In this document: one piece after another, positions 1 through 8,350 of the stretch | Layout of the letters: every line of letters begins with the position of its first letter | How positions within the stretch are numbered: the stretch's first letter is position 1 | Virus record (IMG/VR): IMGVR_UViG_3300009159_008491 | Coordinates: 1 to 64,000 of that record | Strand: one strand, 5' to 3' | Source of the DNA: a virus | DNA length: 64,000 bases | Position numbers and translations under genes: made by a program | Notes under the pieces: generated by a model | The model's input: only the letters and a program-made list of their open reading frames with translations | The model's database searches: none | Told to the model about the DNA's origin: nothing

Positions 1-1309
1 TGCAGGAAGTAGAGGAACATCTGGATCATCCGGAAGTTCTGGTAGTGCAGGTAGTTCAGGTTCTGCAGGTAGCGCAGGATCAAGTGGTAGTGCAGGTAGT
101 TCAGGAAGTTCTGGTGCTAATGGAACATCTGGTTCAGCAGGTAGTGCAGGAACTAGTGGTAGCTCAGGAAGTAGAGGCACATCTGGTTCATCAGGAAGTT
201 CAGGATCAAGTGGTAGTGCAGGTAGTGCAGGTACATCTGGTAGCTCAGGTAGCTCAGGTGGTTCAGGTAGTGCTGGTGCTGATGGTTCATCTGGTACAGC
301 AGGTAGTTCTGGTATATCAGGTATGGATGGTTCTAATAGTGGAAGATGGATATTTACTGACGTAAATGGAACCTCTCCAGTAGATCCGCAGGCAAATAAC
401 TTTGTTTCTAATAATGGTGATGGAAATACTTTAGCTAGTACTTCACAATTATCAATCAATATAGCTTCTCAAGGTGGAGTAAATTATTATTCATGGCTTA
501 GTGCTATGAAGACTTTAAGAGATGTAGGAAATACAGTCTATCTTCAAATTTATGAGGTATCAGACACTAAAAATTTACTTATATGGGAAATAGATACTAT
601 ACAAGATGCTACAACTTATTTTAATATTAATCGTGGTCTTGTATTAGCCGCAAATGGCACGTGGACAAACGATAAAATCTATACTATTTCATTTGTTGCT
701 AACGGATTAAATGGTTCATCAGGAAGTTCAGGGGAAGCTGGATCATCAGGTAGTGCAGGAACTAGTGGTAGCTCAGGAAGTAGAGGCACATCTGGTTCAT
801 CAGGAAGTTCAGGATCAAGTGGTAGTGCAGGTAGTGCAGGTACATCTGGTAGCGCAGGAAGTTCCGGTGCTAATGGTACATCCGGTAGTGCAGGTTCATC
901 TGGTTCTGCAGGAAGTGCAGGTTCTAGTGGTAGTTCAGGTGGCACAGGTACATCAGGTAGTTCAGGAAGTTCTGGTGCTAATGGCACATCAGGTAGTTCA
1001 GGAAGTTCTGGTGCTAATGGCACATCAGGTAGTTCAGGAAGTTCTGGTGCTAATGGCACATCAGGTAGTTCAGGAAGTTCTGGTACATCAGGTTTAGCAG
1101 GAAGTGCAGGTTCTAGTGGTAGTTCAGGTGGCACAGGTACATCAGGTAGTTCAGGAAGTTCTGGTGCTAATGGTACATCAGGTAGTGCAGGTTCATCTGG
1201 CTCTGCAGGTAGTTCAGGTTCATCTGGTAGTTCAGGTGCAAACGGTACTTCCGGTAGTTCAGGAGCATCTTATCAACAAATGTTAATAATAGCCTCATTA
1301 GGAGTATAA
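1..1309 (+). CDS. Collagen-like tail fibre protein (5' partial)
   Basis: The reading frame is open from base 2, so the start lies outside the window; the ATG at 323 is internal. About 435 residues are visible. They form a Gly-X-Y block (residues 1-107), a non-collagenous globular segment (about 108-238, bases 323-713), a second Gly-X-Y block to about base 1267, and a short hydrophobic tail ending in LIIASLGV. X and Y are almost all Ser, Thr or Ala (GSSG, GTSG, GSAG, GANG), with almost no Pro. Phage collagen-like proteins of this type are trimeric fibre shafts, and I infer the same here. The Ser/Thr content makes the shaft a plausible O-glycosylation substrate for the glycosyltransferases starting at 5052. 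Four virion-type paralogues follow on the same strand, 19 bases downstream. The protein family is clear; its place on the virion is inferred. Confidence 0.85.
   Translation, partial: AGSRGTSGSSGSSGSAGSSGSAGSAGSSGSAGSSGSSGANGTSGSAGSAGTSGSSGSRGTSGSSGSSGSSGSAGSAGTSGSSGSSGGSGSAGADGSSGTAGSSGISGMDGSNSGRWIFTDVNGTSPVDPQANNFVSNNGDGNTLASTSQLSINIASQGGVNYYSWLSAMKTLRDVGNTVYLQIYEVSDTKNLLIWEIDTIQDATTYFNINRGLVLAANGTWTNDKIYTISFVANGLNGSSGSSGEAGSSGSAGTSGSSGSRGTSGSSGSSGSSGSAGSAGTSGSAGSSGANGTSGSAGSSGSAGSAGSSGSSGGTGTSGSSGSSGANGTSGSSGSSGANGTSGSSGSSGANGTSGSSGSSGTSGLAGSAGSSGSSGGTGTSGSSGSSGANGTSGSAGSSGSAGSSGSSGSSGANGTSGSSGASYQQMLIIASLGV
140..244 (+). repeat. 105-bp direct repeat, copy A (collagen gene)
   Basis: The 105 bases at 140-244 are identical, read base by base, to those at 749-853. 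Both copies lie in Gly-X-Y coding sequence on either side of the globular domain. The offset is 609 bases, exactly 203 codons, so recombination between the copies would remove or duplicate the globular domain in frame. Confidence 0.85.
749..853 (+). repeat. 105-bp direct repeat, copy B (collagen gene)
   Basis: Second exact copy of the repeat at 140-244, in the second Gly-X-Y block just after the globular domain. The flanking bases differ between the copies, so the identity has defined ends and is more than general collagen redundancy. Confidence 0.85.
947..1081 (+). repeat. 36-bp tandem repeat in collagen block
   Basis: Three full 36-base units (947-982, 983-1018, 1019-1054) and a 27-base partial unit, each coding for GTSGSSGSSGAN. 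Units differ by about one base. A longer 77-base segment covering part of this array (908-984) recurs exactly at 1097-1173, an in-frame offset of 189 bases. The array can expand or contract in 12-residue steps and so change fibre length. Confidence 0.8.
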
Positions 1310-1328
1310 AATATAATATAATAAAAAT

Positions 1329-2234
1329 ATGATATTAGATTCAACAACAGACGCATTAAATGTTTTTTTATCAGGTAATGTGCAAACTTCTCAACTTGAT
1401 GTTTGCTCTGCTTATAATATTATTACTTCAACATCTTTGACTCCTGCTAAAATTCAAAATACCACAAGTGATTTAGCTCCAATAAATATTTTACCTCCTC
1501 CAAGTTCTGGACAACAAACTCAATTAAGATTTTGTTCAATATATAATGCAGATTCAACTAATGCTACTGTTACAATTGAATATACAGGAAATACAGGAAG
1601 ATCTATAATTTTTCTATCAAGTATTGATCCCGGAGACTCAGTTCAATATACACAAAATAGAGGATGGAGAACTTTTGGTGCCATGGGTCAAGAAAGAATA
1701 TTGGGTATGAATGATGCTCCCGGAGAATTAAGATTACCTCCTAATCTTAAACCGGTAGGTGTAACAGATATATTAACTTGTACAAGTGGTACAGATTATG
1801 GTTTTTATTTAGGTAAAGCGGATAGACCTTATTCTAATATAAAAATAAGATATAATGTTACTAATAGTCCCACTTCAATAACTTGGGCAGAAGCTGCTAT
1901 TTATAAAACATTTATAAAATTGGCTTCTGCTACAACAGTTGTTAATTATTGTGGTTTTGTAAGTATTTCAACTGATATTGGTACAACGGGAAATAAAACT
2001 GCAACAATAAATGTTACAGGAATTACAGAAAATGATGATTTATTTCTTGTTATAGGATCTGTTTTTGGGGCTGGTACATTCGCTGTAAGAGCAGGAATAC
2101 CAGATATTATAAGTACAGGTAGTGTTGGGTCAGTTGCAGGAAGTTTAAGACCATCAACAAATACGAGTTTGACATTAACAACGTCAGCAGCTCTTAATCA
2201 TGCTTGGGTTGCTTGGCAAGGATCTCAATGGTAA
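1329..2234 (+). CDS. Virion-type protein, paralogue 1 of 4
   Basis: 301 residues, family not recognised. It is the first of four tandem paralogues. Shared landmarks are the N-terminus D(S/T)TTDxxxV, a central SGTDYxxYLGKADR-like motif, ITWAEAAIYK, a CGFV segment, TGNKT, and GSLRPSTN near the C-terminus. The composition is rich in Thr, Ser, Asn and aromatic residues with no membrane segment or signal peptide, as expected of a beta-rich virion surface protein. It starts 19 bases after the collagen-like gene on the same strand, so I infer a fibre, fibre-tip or decoration protein made late with the fibre. The start is fixed by alignment with the paralogues (MILD). Confidence 0.6.
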   Translation: MILDSTTDALNVFLSGNVQTSQLDVCSAYNIITSTSLTPAKIQNTTSDLAPINILPPPSSGQQTQLRFCSIYNADSTNATVTIEYTGNTGRSIIFLSSIDPGDSVQYTQNRGWRTFGAMGQERILGMNDAPGELRLPPNLKPVGVTDILTCTSGTDYGFYLGKADRPYSNIKIRYNVTNSPTSITWAEAAIYKTFIKLASATTVVNYCGFVSISTDIGTTGNKTATINVTGITENDDLFLVIGSVFGAGTFAVRAGIPDIISTGSVGSVAGSLRPSTNTSLTLTTSAALNHAWVAWQGSQW

Positions 2235-2246
2235 AAAAATATAAAT

Positions 2247-3182
2247 ATGATATTAGATACAACAACGGATTCTATAGAAGTAAAATTAGCAGCCGCACAT
2301 ACAACAAGGGCTTTGCAATTTTATGCTTCATATCATATTATTGATTCAACTAGTTTTATATTTACTCCAACCAAAAATTTCGGTTCAACAAATGGTACAA
2401 CTGCAGTAACAATGGTTCCTGCTCCAACCTCTAGTAAATTAAATCAATTAAGATCTTGTTCAGTTTATAATTGTGATTCAATTGATCATACGGTTACAAT
2501 TCAAATAAATTCATCATCTAATTTGAGAACAGTATATTCTGTTATAATTAAAGTAGGAGAACAAATTCAATTTACACTTTATGAAGGATGGAAAATATTT
2601 AATGTGGATGGAATTTTAAAAACTTCTAGTTCTGTAATTGGGGGTCCTGCAGTAAAACAAAGTATAATACCAAACTTTCAAGGCACTGCAGGAGGTACTT
2701 CACAAACAAGTGGAACAGATTTTGCTTATTATCTAGGAAAAGCAGATAGAAGTTATGACTCTGTAACTGTACAGATAAATGTTACTTCTGCTGTTGTTGG
2801 AGCAATAACATGGGCAGAAGCTGCGATATATAAAGGATACCCATCAATTGGAAGTAATGTAACACTTACAAGATGTGGTTTTGTTGATGTTTCCACTGGC
2901 TCCAATCATGGTGTGAATGCAACTGGTAATAAAACAATCGTTATACCAATAACAGATAAGAATTTATTTGTTGGTGATGATATATGGTTTGTTTTTGGGT
3001 GTGTAGTTGCAACTACAGGTCCAGCTTTCAAACATATAGGTTATGCAGATAATATAGGTTCTGGTATTGTACAAAGTGCAACTGGAAGTTTAAGACCATC
3101 AACAAACTCAAGTATATCATTTACTTTATCTACAACAATATTAACAATATTTGCTGCATGGTACGGAGCACAAAACGTATAA
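2247..3182 (+). CDS. Virion-type protein, paralogue 2 of 4
   Basis: 311 residues, the closest relative of the next gene. Long stretches agree at both protein and DNA level, for example around 2494-2580 against the matching part of the next gene, which suggests recent duplication or gene conversion. It carries the family landmarks: DTTTDSIEV at the N-terminus, SGTDFAYYLGKADR, ITWAEAAIYKGY, CGFVDVSTG and GSLRPSTNSS. Only 12 bases separate it from the previous stop, so the group is probably one transcript. A TATAAATA string overlaps the start codon here and is too close to be its promoter. Function is inferred only from position. Confidence 0.6.
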   Translation: MILDTTTDSIEVKLAAAHTTRALQFYASYHIIDSTSFIFTPTKNFGSTNGTTAVTMVPAPTSSKLNQLRSCSVYNCDSIDHTVTIQINSSSNLRTVYSVIIKVGEQIQFTLYEGWKIFNVDGILKTSSSVIGGPAVKQSIIPNFQGTAGGTSQTSGTDFAYYLGKADRSYDSVTVQINVTSAVVGAITWAEAAIYKGYPSIGSNVTLTRCGFVDVSTGSNHGVNATGNKTIVIPITDKNLFVGDDIWFVFGCVVATTGPAFKHIGYADNIGSGIVQSATGSLRPSTNSSISFTLSTTILTIFAAWYGAQNV

Positions 3183-3186
3183 AAAA

Positions 3187-4122
3187 ATGACATTAGATAC
3201 AACAACAGATTCAATAGAAGTAAGATTAGCAGCCGCTCATACAACTAGAGCTTTGCAGTTTTTTGCTTCTTATACCAACCTTAATGTTTCTAGTGCTACG
3301 AATACTCCAACAAAAAACTTTGGTTCAACAAATGGCACAACTGCAGTAACAATGGTTCCTGCACCAACTTCTGGAGTAATAAATCAACTAAGATTTTGTT
3401 CAGTTTATAATTGCGATTCTGTTGATCATACGGTTACAATTCAAGTAAATTCATCATCTAATTTGAGAACAGTATTTTCTGTTATAATTAAAGTAGGAGA
3501 ACAAATTCAGTTTACACTTGGCGAAGGTTGGAAAATATTCAATGTGGATGGTATTTTAAAAACTTCCAATTCCACTATCGGCACTTCAGCAGTAAAGTCT
3601 GCAGCTTCTATTTTCAATCAACAAGCAAGTGTTAATTCATCATATACTTCAGGTACTGATTATGCTCAATATTTGGGCAAAGCAGATAGGAATTATGATA
3701 CAGTAACAATTCAATTGGATATTCCAAACATAGTTGGTGCAACCATAACATGGGCTGAGGCTGCAATATACAAGGGTTATCCATCCATAGGAAGTAATGT
3801 AACGCTCACAAGGTGTGGTTGGGTGGATATTTCTACTGGAACAAATCATGGTGTTAATAGTACCGGAAATAAAACTATTGTAATTCCAATAATAGATAAC
3901 AATTTATTTGTTGGAGACGAAATTTGGTTTGTTATTGGATATGTTAATACCGGCGGTTCAGGTACATTAAGGATTGGTTCTTTAGGAGACAATATTGGAG
4001 CCGGTTTGGTACAGACAGCCACCGGAAGTTTAAGACCATCAACCAATTCAAGCATATCTTTCGCCATATCTTTAACACGTGCACCAATATTTGTTACATG
4101 GCAAGGTACTCAAAATGTTTAA
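3187..4122 (+). CDS. Virion-type protein, paralogue 3 of 4
   Basis: An upstream ATG at 3151 is in frame but lies inside the previous gene. The ATG at 3187 gives MTLDTTTDSIEV, which matches the N-terminus of paralogue 2 and gives the same length of 311 residues, so I use it. The landmarks are conserved: SGTDYAQYLGKADR, ITWAEAAIYKGYPSIGSNV, RCGWVDISTG and GSLRPSTNSS. Differences from paralogue 2 concentrate around residues 140-160 and near the C-terminus, so those may be the variable surface-exposed parts. Only four bases separate it from the preceding stop codon. Function unknown; probably a virion surface protein. Confidence 0.6.
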   Translation: MTLDTTTDSIEVRLAAAHTTRALQFFASYTNLNVSSATNTPTKNFGSTNGTTAVTMVPAPTSGVINQLRFCSVYNCDSVDHTVTIQVNSSSNLRTVFSVIIKVGEQIQFTLGEGWKIFNVDGILKTSNSTIGTSAVKSAASIFNQQASVNSSYTSGTDYAQYLGKADRNYDTVTIQLDIPNIVGATITWAEAAIYKGYPSIGSNVTLTRCGWVDISTGTNHGVNSTGNKTIVIPIIDNNLFVGDEIWFVIGYVNTGGSGTLRIGSLGDNIGAGLVQTATGSLRPSTNSSISFAISLTRAPIFVTWQGTQNV

Positions 4123-4143
4123 AATTAAAAACAATAATAAAAA

Positions 4144-5055
4144 ATGGTAATAGACAATACAAACGAAACTATAGAACTTGTTTTAGCTGGTGCAGTAACA
4201 ACTAGCCAAGCAACTTTTACTTGTTCTTTTAATGAAATTTCATCTACAACTTTTACAGGAAATGAAACAAATGGTACAAGTAATAATACCACTGCAGTTA
4301 CATTGATTTCTAGTCCTTCAGCTGGATTTCAAAGACAATTGAGGGAGTTAATAATTGAAAATAATGACACCGCAACTATGACTGTTACCATTAGATATAA
4401 TAATACATCAGTAACAAGAATTATAATGAAGGCAATTATTGATTCTGGTGATAGTTTAACTTATACAGCAGATGGTGGATGGAATTGTAAAAATACAAAT
4501 GGCTCAATTAGGTATTATAATATTCATGTAAATCAAACAGGCAATATTAGAGGTCCTGAATATTTTAATTTAGCTACTTCAGCTAGTAGTGTTTCGCTTT
4601 CAACTACTGTTGTTGGTCAATATTTAGGTAAGGCGGAAAAAGCATACGCTTCAATAGATTTCAGATACCAAGTAGATACGGCAGCTGTTACAATAACTTT
4701 TTGTGAACTTGCTGTGTATAGAATATCAAATAGACTTAGTATAGGAACTCAACAAGTATGGACTAGATTAGGTTATACAGATACATCAGGAATTTGGAAT
4801 AGTACTGGCTTAAAAACAACTAACGTTGCTCTTACAGGATGTAGAACTGGTGATGATTTATATGCAATTTGGGCAAGTAATGCTACAACATCAATGGCAC
4901 CAAGAGGTGGCAACATAGCTGATCCAACATCATCTATTCTACAAACAACAACAAATACTGTTTCAAGTTGGAGGCCTAGTACATCTCCTTTATATCAAGC
5001 AACAAGTTTTACAGCAGCTGCAGCTGCTATATGGTTTAATTGGCAAGGCAATTAA
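4144..5055 (+). CDS. Virion-type protein, paralogue 4 of 4
   Basis: 303 residues and the most divergent paralogue. It keeps the N-terminal frame (VIDNTNETIELVLAGAVTT), a QYLGKAEKAY motif, an ITFCELAVYR segment in place of ITWAEAAIYK, and WRPSTS near the end. Its stop codon (5053-5055) overlaps the stop of the convergent glycosyltransferase (5052-5054) within a single TTAA, so there is no intergenic space at this strand switch and no hairpin terminator is visible. By position it is part of the fibre module. No enzymatic motif is visible. Confidence 0.6.
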   Translation: MVIDNTNETIELVLAGAVTTSQATFTCSFNEISSTTFTGNETNGTSNNTTAVTLISSPSAGFQRQLRELIIENNDTATMTVTIRYNNTSVTRIIMKAIIDSGDSLTYTADGGWNCKNTNGSIRYYNIHVNQTGNIRGPEYFNLATSASSVSLSTTVVGQYLGKAEKAYASIDFRYQVDTAAVTITFCELAVYRISNRLSIGTQQVWTRLGYTDTSGIWNSTGLKTTNVALTGCRTGDDLYAIWASNATTSMAPRGGNIADPTSSILQTTTNTVSSWRPSTSPLYQATSFTAAAAAIWFNWQGN

Positions 5056-7418
5056 ATAAACTTGCTCAATTTATCTATTACTGTATTTGATTTTATAGAT
5101 TTAGTACATTCAAATTGTCTTGAAGTTCCTTTGTGTCTTGGGCACCAATTCCAATCTGATGGATCTAAACGAAAATCATTAAAACAACCATTACATGTAT
5201 TTATTGGATCGTTGACAAATATTCTTTCGCAATCTGTCATTTCACAATTAGGTCTTGAAAATCCACTTATTAAAAATATTTTTTTATCAAGTGCCCACGC
5301 AACCCATGAAAGACCACTTCCAAGACCAATAAACCCTTCAGAATGATATAAAATGTTACATATTTCTTTTATAGATTTATCATTAATTTTAATTACTCCT
5401 TTAGGATTTTTATTTCCCATATAATCATCTGGTTCTTTAGAAAGTAAAAGAACATCATAACCTTTTGATTTTATGTAATCAACAACTTCCTGCCATCCAT
5501 TAGGATTGTTCCAATATTTTGCTTGAGCTGTTGAGTGGTTAGCTATACAAAAATATTTATTTTCTATTGGTCTTTCACTTGGAATAAAATCAATTTTTGG
5601 TTTTACTTCTTTAAAATCTAATCCAAGAATATCTGTTGCTGTTTTTTGTAAATGTTGATCTCTAAAGTTTAAGGGATTTTTACTAGAAACAAATTCATTT
5701 TTATCATCATAAAACCATCCAATAGTAAACATTTTATATAAGTTGTGAACTATGGATCCGGGTTTAACAAATTCTATTTCAGGATAATTTTTTTCAAAGA
5801 AATCATTATGGAATGTAGAACAAATAACTTTTGCATTATGTGTTTTCCTAAATTCATCAACTTGTGGAAACCATGCAATAGTATCTCCTAAGGAAGAAGA
5901 ATCTAAATGTATATATACTCTTTGGTTTTCAAAAGAAGGTTTTAAAATATGTTTTTCATTTTCTACTTTATATTCAATAAAAAAATCTCTATGATATTCT
6001 CTATTTAATTGACCAAACATATTATTTTTTAAAGTCGTTTCATATAAAAGATTTTTTGTTTCTTCATCAAAGAATCTAAATTTCACTTCTGTTTGATCAT
6101 CACATTCTAAATTAATTTTAGGTTCTTTAAAATAGTTTAAGCTAACTTCAACATTTTTTTTCTTTTTGGTTTTACTTAAAATGGGAGATTCTTTATAACC
6201 GTTAAGTAAAATATCTTTAAATTCTGTTTGATTGTTATCAATTTTCATAATATTGTTAGTTGAATTTAATTCTATAAATATTGCTCTGTGGTCTTGGTAA
6301 TTGAAATATATTGGACTTTTACTTTTAATTTTTTCAACAATTTCTTCAAGATTGTTTTTGCCAGATCTATTATTGTTTTGTAGGTGAGTATTATCACAAA
6401 AATAATTGATTATACAATTTATTTTCTTGGCAATATTCAAAATTTTATCACCATTATCAAATGAATTTATTCTTATGAATGCATAATCTAATTCAATAAA
6501 TTCATCTAAGAAAATATCATGGTCAAAAAATAAAACTTTTAATTTTTCTAACTGCTTTTGATCATAATGAAAATTAAAAAATCCAACTTTGCATCTTTTG
6601 TTTTCCCAGTTTAATTTACTTAAATATGTTGATTCGGCAGCTTCGTATACATCATCAAAAAAATCATTTTTTCTTGGGTAAATTAAGTTTAGTTTTTTTC
6701 TTCTTTCTTTTGCTTCTTTGATTAATATTACTTCTCCTCTAATGTTCCAGTTTCTAAAATTTTCTGAATCCCAATGTTGTCTTGCTAAATAAGTTGTTCT
6801 AGGAATTGTTAACCATTTCCCTTTTTCTTCAAGGTTGATAAGCCACTGAGCATCATTTGATGTACAAACATCACTGTCTTCATGAACTTTAAAATTTAAA
6901 TTTGGTATATTTCTAAATATTCTTAGATAACCAAAAATTCCACTTCTATCAGGTGTCAATCTTTCAAAGGCCTCTAAAAAAGAATCATTATCTCTTGAAA
7001 TATAAACATTGTTTATAAATGAATTAAGAAAGTTATCTTTTGAATCAGGAAGGTTATCTTGATGTTTATTGGCATTAAAATGTAGAAAAATTACATCTGG
7101 AAACTTTTTAAAATAATAAACTATTTTTTCAAATGTATTTGGTAATATCTTATCATCTCCGTCAATAGGACAAACAATATCTCCCTTTGCGTGTAATTGA
7201 GGGTTCCACCAAATTTCTTTTTTATAATTAGGCTCTACGATTTTTATTCTTTTATCATGGTTGGCTAATGCTATAAGTTTTTCTTTTGTTTTATCAGTAG
7301 AAAAATCATCAGCTATAATCCATTCCCAATCTTTATAAGATTGACTTAAAATAGATTCAGATAATTCTTTGATGTAATTTTCTGAGTTGTAAAAAGAAGT
7401 TACGATTGATAATTTCAT
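5052..7418 (-). CDS. GT2 fused to TibC-like (BAHT) O-heptosyltransferase
   Basis: 788 residues in two enzymatic parts. Residues 1-230 are a GT-A family 2 glycosyltransferase: LSIVTSFYNSENYI at the N-terminus, a DDFSTD nucleotide-sugar motif near 37-42, and a PIDGDD metal-binding motif at 84-89. Residues 500-788 are a GT-B domain of the GT9/autotransporter-heptosyltransferase type, with HLDSSSLGDTIAWFP at about 504-518, SGLSWVAWAL near 701-710, and four cysteines at 742, 745, 759 and 771 around WNWCPRHKGTSRQFEC. In TibC-type bacterial heptosyltransferases, which put heptose on autotransporter serines, four such cysteines bind iron. The middle 240-490 is unassigned. It is last in a minus-strand glycan operon and abuts the Ser-rich fibre module. 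A role in virion protein O-glycosylation is inferred. Confidence 0.85.
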   Translation of the reverse strand: MKLSIVTSFYNSENYIKELSESILSQSYKDWEWIIADDFSTDKTKEKLIALANHDKRIKIVEPNYKKEIWWNPQLHAKGDIVCPIDGDDKILPNTFEKIVYYFKKFPDVIFLHFNANKHQDNLPDSKDNFLNSFINNVYISRDNDSFLEAFERLTPDRSGIFGYLRIFRNIPNLNFKVHEDSDVCTSNDAQWLINLEEKGKWLTIPRTTYLARQHWDSENFRNWNIRGEVILIKEAKERRKKLNLIYPRKNDFFDDVYEAAESTYLSKLNWENKRCKVGFFNFHYDQKQLEKLKVLFFDHDIFLDEFIELDYAFIRINSFDNGDKILNIAKKINCIINYFCDNTHLQNNNRSGKNNLEEIVEKIKSKSPIYFNYQDHRAIFIELNSTNNIMKIDNNQTEFKDILLNGYKESPILSKTKKKKNVEVSLNYFKEPKINLECDDQTEVKFRFFDEETKNLLYETTLKNNMFGQLNREYHRDFFIEYKVENEKHILKPSFENQRVYIHLDSSSLGDTIAWFPQVDEFRKTHNAKVICSTFHNDFFEKNYPEIEFVKPGSIVHNLYKMFTIGWFYDDKNEFVSSKNPLNFRDQHLQKTATDILGLDFKEVKPKIDFIPSERPIENKYFCIANHSTAQAKYWNNPNGWQEVVDYIKSKGYDVLLLSKEPDDYMGNKNPKGVIKINDKSIKEICNILYHSEGFIGLGSGLSWVAWALDKKIFLISGFSRPNCEMTDCERIFVNDPINTCNGCFNDFRLDPSDWNWCPRHKGTSRQFECTKSIKSNTVIDKLSKFI

Positions 7419-7419
7419 G

Positions 7420-8349
7420 TTATATTAATTTACTTACTGTGGTACTTTCTTCTAAAAATTTTTGTGTATTTGAATCATATAAATCTACATCCATATAAAG
7501 CATATTGTTTCCGAATATTTTTACATAATGTGTGTTTTTTTTAAGTTTAATTAAATTAAAATTTCCACTTTCTAACCAAAAATTATATACATTGCTATCT
7601 TCTATTATATTAAAAATCATAGGTTCTTTTGAATAGTTATAACATAAAACATAATAATCGCCATTGTGTGGAAAAACTATGCCCCAGTAAAGAAAATCTC
7701 CTGAGCATAATCCGGTTGAAAAATTTTCATTAGTAGCTATTAAATTAAAATCTTTCTTATATACATTATTCTTAAGAAATCTAGTGTGTAAAAATTCTTC
7801 ACATAAAATATCTAAATTTTCTAATAATTTATTTTCGTCATATAAAAAGTCAGAATAATTTAATTTATTTAAGTTAATACATAAATAATTACCACTCATC
7901 CATTCTTGATTAAAGTATCCAACAGCATTATAATTAGAACTTCTTAAAATATTTAAATTTTCATTAAACTCTTTTATGCTTGATATTTTACTATCGTATT
8001 CAACATAATGTACAACATCGTATTTTAAAGTTTTTGCCATTGTGAATCCATTAAATAAAATTCTCATTACAGCTAAAAAAGTATTTTGTCTAGCCGGTAA
8101 CTTAGATGCAAGATCTACTAATTGACTAGAAAAACTTGAATATCCAATATATTTTTTATCAGTTAATAATTTATTTTCTTTATCATATATGAAGTAATCA
8201 CATTTTCTTAAAATTATTTCTTCTGGAGCTATATGAGAACTAATCATTACTTCTTTTCCATTTTCTTTGAAAAAATTAACTAAATCTAACAATAGATCTT
8301 TTTTTTCTTTCGTATTTGAATAGTCTCCTATTAAAATTAAATCTTTCAT
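7420..8349 (-). CDS. Glycan-operon protein, possible glycosyltransferase
   Basis: 309 residues, not recognised. The N-terminus (MKDLILIGDYSNTKEKKD) and the segment VVHYVEYDS near residue 110 look like an alpha/beta fold with an acidic pair, as in GT-A enzymes, but no canonical DxD or sugar-binding motif is convincing. The C-terminal 100 residues are beta-rich and may be a separate binding domain. The gene sits one base from the fusion glycosyltransferase downstream and one base from the acyltransferase upstream, so it is co-transcribed with glycan genes and probably acts on the same product. Confidence 0.5.
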   Translation of the reverse strand: MKDLILIGDYSNTKEKKDLLLDLVNFFKENGKEVMISSHIAPEEIILRKCDYFIYDKENKLLTDKKYIGYSSFSSQLVDLASKLPARQNTFLAVMRILFNGFTMAKTLKYDVVHYVEYDSKISSIKEFNENLNILRSSNYNAVGYFNQEWMSGNYLCINLNKLNYSDFLYDENKLLENLDILCEEFLHTRFLKNNVYKKDFNLIATNENFSTGLCSGDFLYWGIVFPHNGDYYVLCYNYSKEPMIFNIIEDSNVYNFWLESGNFNLIKLKKNTHYVKIFGNNMLYMDVDLYDSNTQKFLEESTTVSKLI

Positions 8350-8350
8350 A

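Noticed and set aside
323-325. ATG as the start of the collagen-like gene
   Set aside because: The same frame is open and Gly-X-Y coding from base 2, so the ATG is an internal methionine at the start of the globular domain.
908-1173. Short regular repeats considered as a CRISPR array or diversity-generating element
   Set aside because: There are no unique spacers, the repeats are collagen codons, and no Cas or reverse transcriptase gene is in the window.
45-1286. Open frames rich in Val and Gln on the plus strand and a Pro/Leu-rich frame on the minus strand (679-1134) over the collagen gene
   Set aside because: They are other-frame readings of the Gly-X-Y repeat; the repetitive codons keep all frames open and their composition is not that of a real protein.
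2240-2247. TATAAATA as a late promoter for paralogue 2
   Set aside because: It overlaps the ATG, so transcripts would start inside the gene.
3151-3186. Upstream ATG of the third paralogue
   Set aside because: It lies inside the previous gene and adds 12 residues not found in the other copies; the ATG at 3187 matches paralogue 2.
1329-5055. Four paralogues as variable repeats of a diversity-generating retroelement
   Set aside because: No reverse transcriptase is seen and substitutions are not concentrated at adenines; ordinary duplication and drift explain them.
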